A stretch of 64,000 bases of DNA from Climacteris rufus (lineage: Eukaryota > Chordata > Aves > Passeriformes > Climacteridae): assembly GCA_013398175.1 (NCBI GenBank), contig VZRZ01001925.1, forward strand, positions 935,118-999,117, read 5' to 3'. Each line of letters starts with the position of its first letter. Within the stretch, counting starts at the first letter, position 1. Below, piece after piece: positions 12,148-24,212 of the stretch. The translations under genes were made by a program, and so were the position numbers. The notes beneath the pieces were generated by a model that was given only the letters and a program-made list of their open reading frames with translations, ran no database searches and was not told where the DNA came from.

Positions 12148-15100
12148 GCCCAAGCTGTGGTTGGAACTGCAGCTGTGACAACGCTTGCATTAGAAAATGA
12201 TGATTTAGTTATAAATGGTGTGGCAGATTAGTATGAACTTAAAAGGTTCATGGTAGTATTTAGTTTAAGCTGTTGGTAGAACATGAACATGACTAAAATC
12301 TTAGGTAGCATGTAGTGCTAAGGAAGCAGTGACTTCCTTTAATGACATGCATTCATAAACTCCTAACAACTGCTGTGCTAATCTAACTTCACAGGTATCC
12401 AGAATTTTCCATAGCTTCATGTGCATGGATAGATCTGCCTTTCTGTGCTTGTGGATGGGAAGTGTTGATATCAGATTCCATAACTGTTGCATTACAATTA
12501 AAAAACTTTCAGACTCTAATTTTATGCCTCGTGGCTTGACAACTTTGGAGAATGCATGTTCATTTAAGGAAAAAAAAGAACAGAAAGCTTTATTTGTCAT
12601 TTGTGGTGTCTCTGTACCAGAGAGGTCTTTATATTAGAGAGCAACTGGGCTGCTTTTGAAGTGGGCAAAATACAGCAGAACTAAGTAAAACTTATTTTTT
12701 GAACATTCGTGTATTTTGTCTGTGACCAGCAGGAGATTGTTTATTGCCAGATTCTTCTTTTTATTCTCCTCTTCCTTAAATGACCTGGAATGTGCACTTA
12801 CAAATGAAGCATTATTATCTACATAGAAGTGACTGTCGCTCTTAATGCTCACAACACCAAGTGAGATTCAGGTACTTTTGGGGAAAATGCACAATTCATT
12901 CAAGTCCTGCTACAAAGAATGTCCACTGGGTCAGAAACAAGGGATCACACATCCTAAAGCACTACAAGGATTACATGTATGATTGCTGGGAGATCAAACT
13001 TCCTGTCCTCTATGGCAAAATGAAACATCTGAGCTGTTCAAAGAGTTCTTTTTTTTTTTTTTTATCACCCATGCTGAGTGCAGGGCTTTGAACAAAAACC
13101 TCTTTTGAAAAGTGTTTCCAAGATTACCTTTTTTTCACTGTTGTGTGTTAAAAGAGGAGTGTATCGTGTTTTGGGAAAAGTGTGGAATTAGGAAGGACAT
13201 TGCTATTTTAAATGCAAAACTCGTTTTATATGTGATTCAAGAGATGCCATAATTAAAAGTCATATCTCAAAGTTCTTAACCTTATGCCTGTCTCACTGGA
13301 AAATATTTGGAAACTCAGTTCCATGAGAGAGTCTGGGGCTGGTAGAGTTCACTGAATTTCAGTGGGTTTTCTGCTGTGCCTTCCCACAGTCTATGTAATC
13401 TGTTTTTGCAATTAATCTGCATTACCAGTGCTCAGAAATATATGTCATGCTTCTACTTCAAGCAATACATTTGATTTTAGGGACCATTCCTGACTGCTGA
13501 TGCAAGTTCAGAGGGCTATTTCATACAAAATCCAGGTAATCATGCAATTAATACAATATACATATAATACTGATTTTCTCTCCTACACAAATGTGAATGC
13601 TCTTGGTGTAATTGTCAAAAAAACTCCTCAACCTAAAGCACACACAAACAGAAAAGGGGAATCTAGTGATGTCACGGTGCCTGGTTTGAGGTGAAATTTT
13701 TTGCTTCCAAAGCAACAGTCTCATTTGCAGCTCTGCAGTTCAACTTGCCATAAACTTTGAAGAGAAAATGACTTTTGCTTCCTCAGTATGTGCAGGCCCT
13801 GAAATACCTGGGGAAAGGAAGGAAGGATCTAAAATGTTTTTCTATGCTTTAGGCAGTTCAGTTCTGTGTAAAGTTAGAAATTTGAAGTGTAAATAGGGAA
13901 GATAATTTTTTCTAATTCCCTTGGGTGACTGGTGGATGGGGTTTGGTTGTGGGTGACATGGAACTGCCCCGTTTTGGTTTGCTGTATCTAGTAGAGAAGT
14001 AGTAGCTTGAACAGGAGGAATTTTGTGTTTTGTGGTGTAACCTGTACCTGTGGTGGTTATAGGGACATAGGAAGAGAGGGAGGGGCAGTGCAAAATAACT
14101 GCATTAATGTCAGGGGTGGGTTGGTGGCACCCTTCAGTGATTAGATAAACCCACCATGATTTATCTCCGCTGCAAAATGCTCTTGCTTGGTCCAACATTT
14201 GAAAAAAATGCTTGGAATTGTTACCCTCATCCAGTGCTATAGGATATTTGAGTTATTTTCATTCCAAATGTATCAACTTCCCATATTTTTGAGCACCAAA
14301 ATATTTGTGTTTCTCCTTTAGTTACAAAGTCACTGCTCCTTTTTTGCTAAATATATCATGGATCTTGAAAGTATGCCAGAGTGGATCAGAAGTCTTTTAA
14401 CCATCACAGCCTATGAGGGCTGAGGCTCTCCTTTTCCTGCTGCTTTCCTGATATTCTACAGAAACAACAGTCCCTTCTGACTCATTCAGTGTTGTGGGAC
14501 TGCCTTGCTCTGGTTCAGTATGTTAATGAGATATTAACTAAATGAAAAATCTTATTTCTGTGCTGTGTTACCTGGACAGCCCTGTCCTTGGAATATGTTC
14601 TTTATTCCAACACTTAAAGTCTAAAAAGACCAAAGCTGGACTCTCATTCAGGAGGGTGATCTATTGACAAGGAAGGAAGGAAATGAGCATGATGAAAAGC
14701 TCCAAAAGTCAAGTACTCCACAGCCAGTGGGTACATTTTTGTCTATGGGCACTTTACTTCCAGCAAACTCTGAGCTTTGCCAGCAGATTTCCTCTCTCCT
14801 GCTTAGATCCCTGACTTGTGACATAGCTGAATTAGGTCCTGAAGAGGTGGCATTGCACATTGTAGACCAATCTTAGAAGTGCACCGTGAAAACCTGGTCA
14901 GGAGGTGTTTTGGGAGCAATACAAAATTATATAAAATTGGCTAAATATCCCCCAAGGTTTTCCCCTTGTGACTCTTGTTGTCAGCTCTTGCTTGAAGGCA
15001 AACTGGAGATGCTGCAATCACTGTTTAAGAGGCTCTGGAAGTTTTGTAGTACGATGTGCCTTGGGTTGAATCTGTTCGGAATGTGCTGAAAGAGAAACTG

Positions 15101-18100
15101 TCATCATCCTTTTCACCCAATAAAAAGTGTTCCCTGTTGTCCTGGAGCAGGTCTGCTGAAGAGCTACAAGACACCTGTTTGCTTGATTATTCTGCCCTCT
15201 GACAAGGATTTTTGGATTGTTTGGATTGTGACATGAAGCTGTTAAAGAGAGTTTCTCTTAACACAGTTATCTCTTGGCTGGAATAAGACTTTTAATAATG
15301 TTTCAAATGAAGGACCCAATCCAGTTTTGGACACTGCAGAGTTACATGTGGAAAGCAACAGAAACCTGAAGAAAAACAGTAAGAGCAACCTGGAAGGCAG
15401 GAGTTAATCATCAGAACAGTTTTGCTGGGATGACAGCACTTAAAGAACATAATAGTCTTCAAGACCATAATAGGAAAAAAGAGACTAATCTCTCTCATGT
15501 CTGTAGTGGACAGGAATAGAAGTTAATGGGGTTAAATAACAGCATGAAACATTCAGTTTAGGCTTTAAGGAAAAGCTTTTTAACATTAGTGCTACTGAAG
15601 CACTCAACTGGATTGTGTGAGGAGGTTGTGCCACATCACTGAAGGAGAATTGAGCCGGTCACCTGTCAGGAATGACATAGCTAAAGAGAATTATGGTGCA
15701 TGTAACATAGGAAGGCTCTTTCCCATCTGTTTTTCCTGTCCCTTCTCATGCTGTGCCTTACAGGCAGTGGGAGCCTTTGATTAATGAAATTACAGTACTT
15801 TTGCAGAGTGGGTTGTGTTATAAATGCTGATAAACCCTGGGAGGGCACACCTCACCTGCTTGGAGCTGATGGACGGACCCAGATTTCCCTCACAGGTCAC
15901 AGCTTGAGCAGTGACTGAGCTCAGCTGGGTGCAGAACAGCAGGTGTGCAGTGGAAGGGGTTTCCTTTTTGCCCCCAGAAAGATTTGGATTTAACCCCACT
16001 GGGCAGGGGGGGTTTGATAACCTTGCTTTGAATATGAGTTGACTTCACAGAAAAACCAGTTGGGGAGAGTCCTGCAATTAGACCTGATATTAACAACTGA
16101 AAGCCAAAGCTTGGTCTATAATTTGTGCTTCAAGATCCATTTGGCAAATTTAAAACTCTGCTCTGAAATATAATTTACTATCATGCACGAATTAAATAAC
16201 CAACAAAAAAAGGGTAAATTATATTCTTTACCTAGGGAAATTTTTTGGTAGTAATGCTTGGAGATGTGTGTGCCTATAATTAAATGCCCAATTTAATATG
16301 AGCATCTCACCTTGATAATTAAGCAATCAAGACACATCAGAATACATTCCTGGGTGCTTACAACCAGACTTTGGTGATACTATAAGGCATGAGGCCAAAG
16401 ATTAAGTGGCTTAAGCCACCTGAGAAATTCATTAATACCTAGAAATGTGCTGCCTGGAATGTTTTGTTGCCATTGAGAACTAGACTTGCACATAAAACCA
16501 AGGAAAATGGATCATGTTACTGGGAATTTCAGACAATGTGGCTGAAAGCTTTAGGATTCTTCAACAGTAGGTTTATCAAGTGATATCAGAGGATCATTTC
16601 AGGCTTTAGTGTACTAAGTGAGGATGACAATCTATGGGACAGTGCTGGTTTTAAGGGTCTCAGTTGGCTGTAGAATAAAGCATGAGCATTATACCGAATA
16701 CAATAATATTTCTCCCCTCCACCTTGTTCCATTTGTTTTCTTCTTGTATTTCCCTTCATAATTTTTTTCCAAAGCTCAAAGAATTGTGTGTATATTCCAC
16801 CTAATAATATGCTCCTTATATATAGTAGCAAGATCTAGGTGAATGAAATTCCTGTTTTTATCTCTAACTCTATAAAACTTCTCTTAATATATCCCAAATC
16901 ACTGGATTATCCCTGTGACTTCTCCAAGCTCTGTGTTGAACACAAATTGGTGTTCACCAGAACTGAGGTCTCTGGGTACCACTGTGAGAGAAGCATTAGG
17001 CAATCCAGCATTCTGGGCTGGGTGTTCAGCAGAGGAGAGTGTTGAATGTTTAATGGTTTTGTGATTCTCTGTGTTCATAAAACAGCTGACATCAGAGTCT
17101 TGTCTCTTGCATCCAGCCTTCCACCAGAGCTCTGATGGCAATGGAGATGGTGTGGATTTACAGGCATGGAGGGATCTGAAAAAAACAAACCATTGTAGTG
17201 TATTTTGACAAATGAAATCATTTCTACATTTTGGTGGGGTTTTTTTCCCTTTTTGATTCATTGAAGATTTATGTTCTTCATTTCCCTCTGTTTCCATGCA
17301 CATCCCCAGAATATCTCTCTAAAGTTTTGTTTTCTGATTACTGCAAGGTAATGGATTCCTAGACTATGTTCAATTTTATGTCAGTGGGGACTTGATGAGA
17401 GCTGTAGAGATGATAGTTTTAGCTGTCACCAAAGATGTGATGCCTGTCTGTTTATTTTTGGTTGGATGAAATATAATTGCTCCTGTGGTTGACATTAATA
17501 AATGGTGTTGACTGGAGTGTGTTGTTCTGATTGCTTCAATGAGTGACAAGTATCATGTGCTGATTTTTGACTGTGCAACAAATATCAGGAGAAAGCAGAT
17601 TATTAACCTCTTGCAATGATGTGAGAATTAGATCCTATAAAATGGGAGTAAAGAAGGATCTCATGTTCCATGGTGTTGAGTGAAGATGAAGTAACATCAA
17701 CAGGAAATAATTCATTCTCTCTCAATTCATGCTCCCAGGAGAGGATGTGTGCTTATTTTTTAATTCTAAAGATATTTTTAAAAAATGAAACTGATACTAT
17801 GTACAATACCACAAGAATTTTTGAGTTGAATCAAATGTATTCAGAATCTTCTGTTCCACTTTTTTTTTTTAATGCAAATCTGGCATATCTCAGCAGAGAT
17901 GTGTTTGCAGTTCCAGAATTAGAACCGAGATTTGGGATGCACTAAATGTCTTTGGTTATATTTTGGCCCAAGTTCTCTTTCATTTGAATAAACAAACTTC
18001 GGAAGGGTTTGGGGGGAGGTGATTGAAAGGGAGAGATTAGATTTTCCTTGCCATTTCCAGAAAGAAATATATTCCAAGTTCTCCATACTTCTGCAGTGTC

Positions 18101-18775
18101 TGAAACATTCCCCTTTCTCTTGTGGCTCTGCAAATGTTCTGCCTGGCACTTATCTCCACTCCCTCTGGGTTGGATTTCTAAATTTATTTCCTGATGATTT
18201 ATTTGTGACATTTTTCTATGCTTACTCATAATGATGCCGAATCTTGTGCACTAAAATTCATCTTTAAGTACTTTTTTTCAGAGAATTTTGGGATACTGAG
18301 TTCAAAATGAGGGCAAATGCCTGTTTCCCAACATAATGTAGTACCTGCTAGATTCCTTTGGGTTTTCCAGAAATCTTCCTCACACACACATCTCCTGTGT
18401 GTAAGAATTTCCTAAAAGACAGCAAAAATGCTGTTTGATAAGAATTGCATTTTCTATTCCTTACATAATATCACCTAAGTTGTTTTATAACTTTGCAAGG
18501 TGATTTTATTTGTTGCATTTATTGTACTTCACAGGCAGCACTTTGGGAATACTGCAGATCCAACTAAAATACTGGTAAGCAGGAAAGTGCATTTTTTTGC
18601 CAGTTGATATTTCTTTCTTATGCCAGTTTTAAAATGTTTTCTTCACATTTACTCACATAATATTCCAAATGCAGCTTCTGGACCTACCAATCTTAAATGG
18701 TAGGAGGCCTCTCTAATGCTCTGGTTCAAAGCATGGAGAAGGGGGAGAGGGGAGAAATGTTCCTGAGCATGTAAT

Positions 18776-18796
18776 AATCATCATCATCATCATCAC
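18776..18796. repeat. ATC trinucleotide microsatellite
   Basis: About six ATC units in a row, starting within AATAATCATC and ending ATCACTCAT. It lies at the edge of an AT-rich block flagged as possibly conserved. Confidence 0.9.
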
Positions 18797-21700
18797 TCAT
18801 TATCTTCGAGATGATTAAAAATGGGAAGGCTTTGAAATAATAGCACTCAAAATATTCAGGGAAATAAAAGGAGATGTTGTGGGCTTAAAGAGATAATTAG
18901 ACCTACATATTGTGCCTCTTTTGGGCAACATCTGGGCAGAAAGTACAAAATAAAAATTGTATGCAATACAGGTATTTGTAAACACTTAGGGGGGAGAATG
19001 TAGGCTGATACCAAGGATATAACTATGAATAGCTGAATGGAAATTAAGAAAAGAAAAAAGCAAACTAGTTCTATTAAACCTTAGTCTTGGGAAATGTATT
19101 AGAATGAGTAGCCACTTTGCCTGGGGCATTTTAGCTTAGCATGGAAATTGCAGTGCCAGATCATTTCCTGCAGTGTGCTTTCCAAAGGCAGGGGGGATTA
19201 TCTTAACGATCTGTGGGCCTGAGGCACTTCTAAGTTAAACTTCTTGGTTCATGTAAACATAATGCTTTAGAAAAGTCGAATAATACTTTTGATCACCTTT
19301 GCTGCTATTTGTTGCTGTGCAAGACCCTATAGCAATATGAGTATTTGTGTTGGATAGGATCACATAAGGGTATCACACCAAAATGTGTTCCTTTAGGAGC
19401 TGTGCTTCTGAACCTCTTGCATGGAAGTGTAAAGGATGAGAAATATAATTTGAGCAATGTGTGGTGGCACCTGGCTTTGCTCACTGAGTCTTTTGAGCTT
19501 CTTCAGGTCAGAGCAAGTTTTGAGTTAAAAGTCTCTGGTTAACGGATGGCCAAAAAACATGTCTCAGGAAAATCTGTATTTAAAAGCATATGTGTTGTAA
19601 CATGTGGTTTGAGGACTTCAGAGCTTGATGGGATTGATCTCATTGGTGCCTTTTCCAAGAATTTCCATCTTTAGTCTTATCCCTTCTGCTGCTCTCTGTG
19701 CTATTGATCAGGCAGTGAAGGTCAATCACAGATCAGTAGCTGCTAATTTACAAATGTCCTTTCCTTCTCCAGAACTCCTGACACACTAATGAGAAATCTG
19801 AGTGCCATTAGTGATTGCACAGGGAAATATCCAAGGTACTGTCCAGGGACCATTGGAAAACAGCCTTCCTTATGTGACTGCTTGCATGGATTCTGCAAGG
19901 CCCCTTTAAAAAAACAATTTTGAATGCATTGCTTCCTCACTCTGATGTTTTTTGTTTTTCACTGTGTTTCTGGTGTAATAGTCCTGGTGCTCTTCTTAGT
20001 GCACAACTGGGCTACAGAGTTTTTTATTAGCTTGGGAGAAAAGTGAGACCTTTAGATGTATTTCTTGCTTTATTTGCTCTATGTATTCCAACGTGCACCT
20101 GCTTATATTGTTTAGTCTGTAGCATAATGTACATACAAATTCCTATAACTTGAATGTAAAGTAACCCGTGAAAGCAGAGAAATAAATGTCTTCAGTTTGC
20201 ATTTAAACGCAGAAGGAAACCATTCAAGACAAATTCCATGCTGCAGCTTGCATGCAAGCAATTCAGTTGGAGAGGGAGATTCCAGTGCCTTTGTAAGGCT
20301 GGCTGCCAGAGCAGGGCAATTACACAGCACCCACCCAGCCCTGAGCCTGAGCATGTCATTGAAAAGCCACAGAAATATTGAAGAGCCACCTGTTTCCTCT
20401 CAGGATTACAGAAGGATGTAAATATCTCACTTGAGAAAATCTTAAGAACACACGCAAGCATTTCCTGATTCATGGACAATTTATCTCCAAGGTTACCCAC
20501 CCTGTGCCACAGGCATAGGAGAACACCATCTAAAATATTTTGTAAGCAGCGTGAAAACCTCAGGAAGTTGACAGTGGCTCTCACTGTGGAGCTCAGCGTG
20601 CGGCCCATGTCACACAGAGGCATTTCCTTCCTCAGGGTTCCCTGCCCTGCTCTTCCTCACGGCATATGAAAATCCATAAAGATTGAAGACACCTTATATA
20701 GGGCACATTCAAATCTGAAGAGCTGGAGATACCCAACTTTAATTTCTTCCTGAGCGGGCTGGAAGAGAATGGTTGTCCTCTGAGCTGGGGGTAAAGTGTG
20801 TTTTCAGTGTCAGCTGTTGAAAAACTGGAGAGCAGCTATTTTGGAAGGAGTTTGTCTGAAGACTGCTTTATGTCCTAGGTCTGTGCTAAAGGGCAAACTT
20901 GCATTTCTGACAAATGGGACCATTATGCTTTTTGAATAGTGCTTCTGAAAATTGCCTTTTAAAAAGCCTCTCATTCTATTAAAACCATTTGAGATTGTAA
21001 ATAGGTCAATATAAATACATCAACATCTGTGATTATCAGCTGACAAAAGCTTTGCCTGCTTTGGACAAAATAACATCTGAAGTTCAGACCTTCCTATTAA
21101 AGAAGCAAACTAAACAAAAGTTTGCTGAAAAGGCAACAAAAAGCAATATGGAAGTGCTGAATGATAAGACTACTGTTTTAGTAATATTCTGGCTTTCCTC
21201 AATCTTGGAATTCAGTGGCAAATACAGAAATATTCAGGGATTTGCAGCAGGGGGTTGCTCCATGAGGGTGGATGAGCTGGGAGCACTGGCAGAAATTAAG
21301 CAGCAACTTCACTTCCTATGCAGAATTCCATTCATAAAAACACCCCTTTGAGGACTGACACACCAGAGAGAGAAGCTCCAAATGCCAATGTCTGTTAATG
21401 TTTGTGGCTCTTGTCTACACAGAGAACTTCTGCTGCCTTTCATCAGCATGACATGCTCATCAAAGAGAACTTCTTTTATTCCCATATCATTACTGTTACA
21501 GTTTTACACTAGGAAAAGCAAGAATAGTGATAAAAGCAGACTGTCAGCATTGACTGAGAGTTGTTTGTCTCTGGTTGGAGACGGATCTCTACAAGCATTG
21601 ATGCCCTAGTGACAGATTCAATACAGGGGCTAGGCTTGTTCTGTCACTTTGTGCTCCTGAATGTGGCTTTTTGGGGCATAAGTTCTTGGTGGTGGCTCCT

Positions 21701-22224
21701 GCAGAGGGACCACTTCATTCCTGTTGTTGCTGTGTAACAACCAGTTTTAGTAACCTCCATGAACCGACCCCAGAGCTTTTGTTAAAATTGGGGTTTCTCC
21801 AGTCACTGGCATGGTTCAGGGCCTGGAAGGGGAGCAGATCCCTACAGATAACCAGTGTATACTCCAGCTTCTGATTCAGCAGAAGTTTCCCAAACTGCCT
21901 GACCTTTTACAGGAATTTTAGCTGAAAGAGAAATACATGAAGTTACAGCAGTTGTGGTGTCAGGGTAAACTGGGAGCTCCCAAACATGAAGCAGGATGGC
22001 TGTCTCTAATGCAATGATTACAATATTTATTGTAACAAAGGGCCAAGCCTTTCTTCCTGTTCAACCTGATTATTTTTTCCTGCTGGATACAGATGGAAAT
22101 TGAAATCTGACACAATTTAAGTGTTGCCATTTCACATGTCATGCTCATGTATGGCTACTGATTGATAGCACACTTAAGATTTTAATATTTTTCCAGTGCT
22201 CTATTTAAAAGTTGTAGGGAAAAA

Positions 22225-22262
22225 AACCAACCCCCCTCCCCCCCAAACGAACAAACAAACAA
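22225..22262. repeat. C-rich and AAAC low-complexity tract
   Basis: Six C, a T, then seven C at 22231-22244, followed by AAACGAACAAACAAACAA. The minus strand carries two G runs separated by one A, which might form a weak G-quadruplex but lacks four clear G3 runs. Confidence 0.8.
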
Positions 22263-22824
22263 TAGGAAGAGGGTTTTTACCTTGCTCTCTATTCCAAGGA
22301 AGGAATTTGTTCTTCAGAGCATCAGCTTCTGAATGAACATGGAGCCTTCATCTCTGTCTCTTTACATACTACTCTGTACAGCTAATTTGGTGTGGTTTTT
22401 TTCTTCTTTTGAAGCATTAGACACAAAGCAAGGAAAAAAGGCAGTTGCAGACTTCTTATGAAATATATTAGATTTGTGTCTCTATTCAAAGCAGTCATCA
22501 AGTTTCTTAGTTCCTTTTGCAACAGACTCAGTGTATTGTGTGCAAAAACACAGTTATAATTGCGGCAGTTATCTTCCCAGGGAGACTCTTATCATGTTAA
22601 CATATTGAAGTAGTTTTGATCTGTTTTCTAACTAAATCCTGTGGATCTTTATGCATATATAATGATTATTTGCATAAGAAAATCCATATCATTCTTGAAT
22701 CAGGCTTGAGCTGCTGAGTGTTGCATTTGATTTGCTTCACCATCAAGTTCCTGACTATTGATGTGTTTGATTTTGGAACTGGCATCTTGGGAGCCTGGCA
22801 CTTTCCAGCTTAATTCAGGACACA

Positions 22825-23065
22825 GTATCACAGAATGGTTTGGGTTGGGAGGGACCTTAAAGATCATCCAGTGCCACCCCTTGCCATGCTCAGGGACACC
22901 TTCCACTATCCCAGGGTGCTCCAAGCCTCTTCCAACCTGGCCTTGGACATTTCCAGGGATGGGGCAGCCACAGCTTCTCTGGGCACCCTGTGCCAGGGAC
23001 TGACCCACCCCGCAGTAAAGAATTTCTTCTCAATATCTAATCTAAATCTCTTTAGTTTGAAAATT
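22825..23065 (-). repeat. CR1 LINE 3' fragment
   Basis: The + strand begins GTATCACAGAATGGTTTGGG and passes through CATCCAGTGCCACCCCTTGC and GCAGCCACAGCTTCTCTGGG to AAGAATTTCTTCTCAATATC. It is the reverse complement of a CR1 3' end. The match is closer than for several other copies here, so it may be younger. Confidence 0.93.
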
Positions 23066-23259
23066 TTAGTTTCAAAGAGTTCCCATGGGGTTTGGTTGCT
23101 GGTTCATGCTCCACACTGCAGAGCAAAGGACTCTGCCAGGGTTAAGGCACTGCTCCAACGGGAAGGTTGAGGAGCTGGTGAATATTCCATCAGTCCCACA
23201 GCAGCGTGGATTTTACCCATGAAAATCCCCTGGGAGAGCTTCAGACCACTTGCTTCATA

Positions 23260-23500
23260 AACATTTGAATTATTCACTACAGAATATCAAGTCATTACCT
23301 TGCTCTTTTGCTCAATACTGTCTTATAAAAGAAAGATGTAATTTCCCATTCCCTAATCCCTATTTGCTGTGGAGGCCTGGACACATCCTTTTCAGCTCCC
23401 TTTTCAGCTCATTTGCATAGCAAAGCGACTGATTAACACGCAGCTCCAGTCTCACAAGAGCATTAGCACGATTTAATTAATAGTCATGGAAGTCACTTAG
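23260..23500. promoter_or_regulatory. Candidate conserved non-coding block
   Basis: Unique sequence between two CR1 copies containing an octamer-like ATTTGCAT (23411-23418), TTAATTAA (23473-23480) and GATTAACAC. These words are typical of POU and homeodomain sites. No alignment is available, so conservation is a guess. Confidence 0.25.
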
Positions 23501-23651
23501 AAGGGACATGGGGTTGTGTGTACACCCACACATGGCACAGGTCCTCACTCACACAGCCAGCTCTGCCTGAGGAACAGCCATGGCTCCCTCAGAGCAAGGT
23601 ACTTTTAAGCTTCCCCACAGAGTCTTATATGGATGCATTCATTTTGAAACT

Positions 23652-23679
23652 AAAATAAATAAATAAATAAATAAATAAT
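23652..23679. repeat. AAAT tetranucleotide microsatellite
   Basis: About six to seven AAAT units immediately before the minus-strand CR1 that begins at 23685. It sits at the CR1 3' terminus, where this LINE normally ends in a short tandem octamer. Confidence 0.93.
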
Positions 23680-23684
23680 AGAAA

Positions 23685-24028
23685 ATCCTGAGTTGAAAGG
23701 ACAAAGGACCCACGAGGATCATCAAGTCCAACTTCTGGCCCTGCATGGGACAACCCCAAAGATCCTACCATGTGCTCCTGGAGCTCCGGCAGCCTTGGGG
23801 CTGTGATCATTCCCTGGGGAGCCTGGTCAGGGCCCCAACACCCTCTGGGGGAAGAATCTTTTCCTTATCTCCAGCCTAACCCTGCCCTGACACAGCTTCA
23901 GCCACTCCCTCAGGTCCTGTCCCTGGTCACAGGGAACAGAGATTGGAGCTGCTCCTCAGGCGGAGCTGCAGCCCCTGGTGAGGTCTGACCTCAGTCTCCT
24001 CTTGTCCAGAGCCCTTAACAAATTGAAC
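23685..24028 (-). repeat. CR1 LINE fragment of a different subfamily (CR1-X-like)
   Basis: The + strand begins TGAGTTGAAAGGACAAAGGA, then GGATCATCAAGTCCAACTTC and GGCCCTGCATGGGACAACCC. Later come GGGGGAAGAATCTTTTCCTT and GAGGTCTGACCTCAGTCTCC. The GAGTTG..AAGGA..ACCCAC..GGATCATC head resembles the copy at 60758, not the GGTTTGGGTTGG type. An AAAT microsatellite abuts its 3' terminus. The subfamily name is from memory. Confidence 0.82.
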
Positions 24029-24107
24029 CTTGGTTTTAATGAGGACAGAGAGGAAGGCCAACCCTAATGGACCTAAAAGTACAACCAGAGCTCTGGATTG
24101 TTCATAT

Positions 24108-24212
24108 CACAGAAAACAGTCATAAAACCATTAAGGTGGGAAAAGACTTCCAAGATCAAGTCCAGCCTTTGAACACCACCTTGTCCACTGAACCAAGACT
24201 GCTCCTGTCCTC
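24108..24212 (-). repeat. Short CR1 LINE 3' fragment
   Basis: CACAGAAAACAGTCATAAAA, then GGTGGGAAAAGACTTCCAAG and GATCAAGTCCAGCCTTTGAA, then ACACCACCTTGTCCACTGAA. This matches about 100 bases of a CR1 3' end in reverse, of the AAAAGAC-type subfamily also present at 909 and 37721. Confidence 0.8.

Larger units (their letters stand above)
12148..22824. other. Long repeat-poor intronic stretch
   Basis: More than 10 kb with no recognisable CR1 copy, only an ATC microsatellite at 18776, a T run at 13049 and a C-rich tract at 22225. The blocks at about 16130-16470 and 18770-18980 are rich in AATTAAA and GATAATTAG words. No gene seen. Confidence 0.55.

Noticed and set aside
22231..22244. Minus-strand G-quadruplex
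   Set aside because: Only two G runs separated by one A are present, which does not give four G3 runs with loops.
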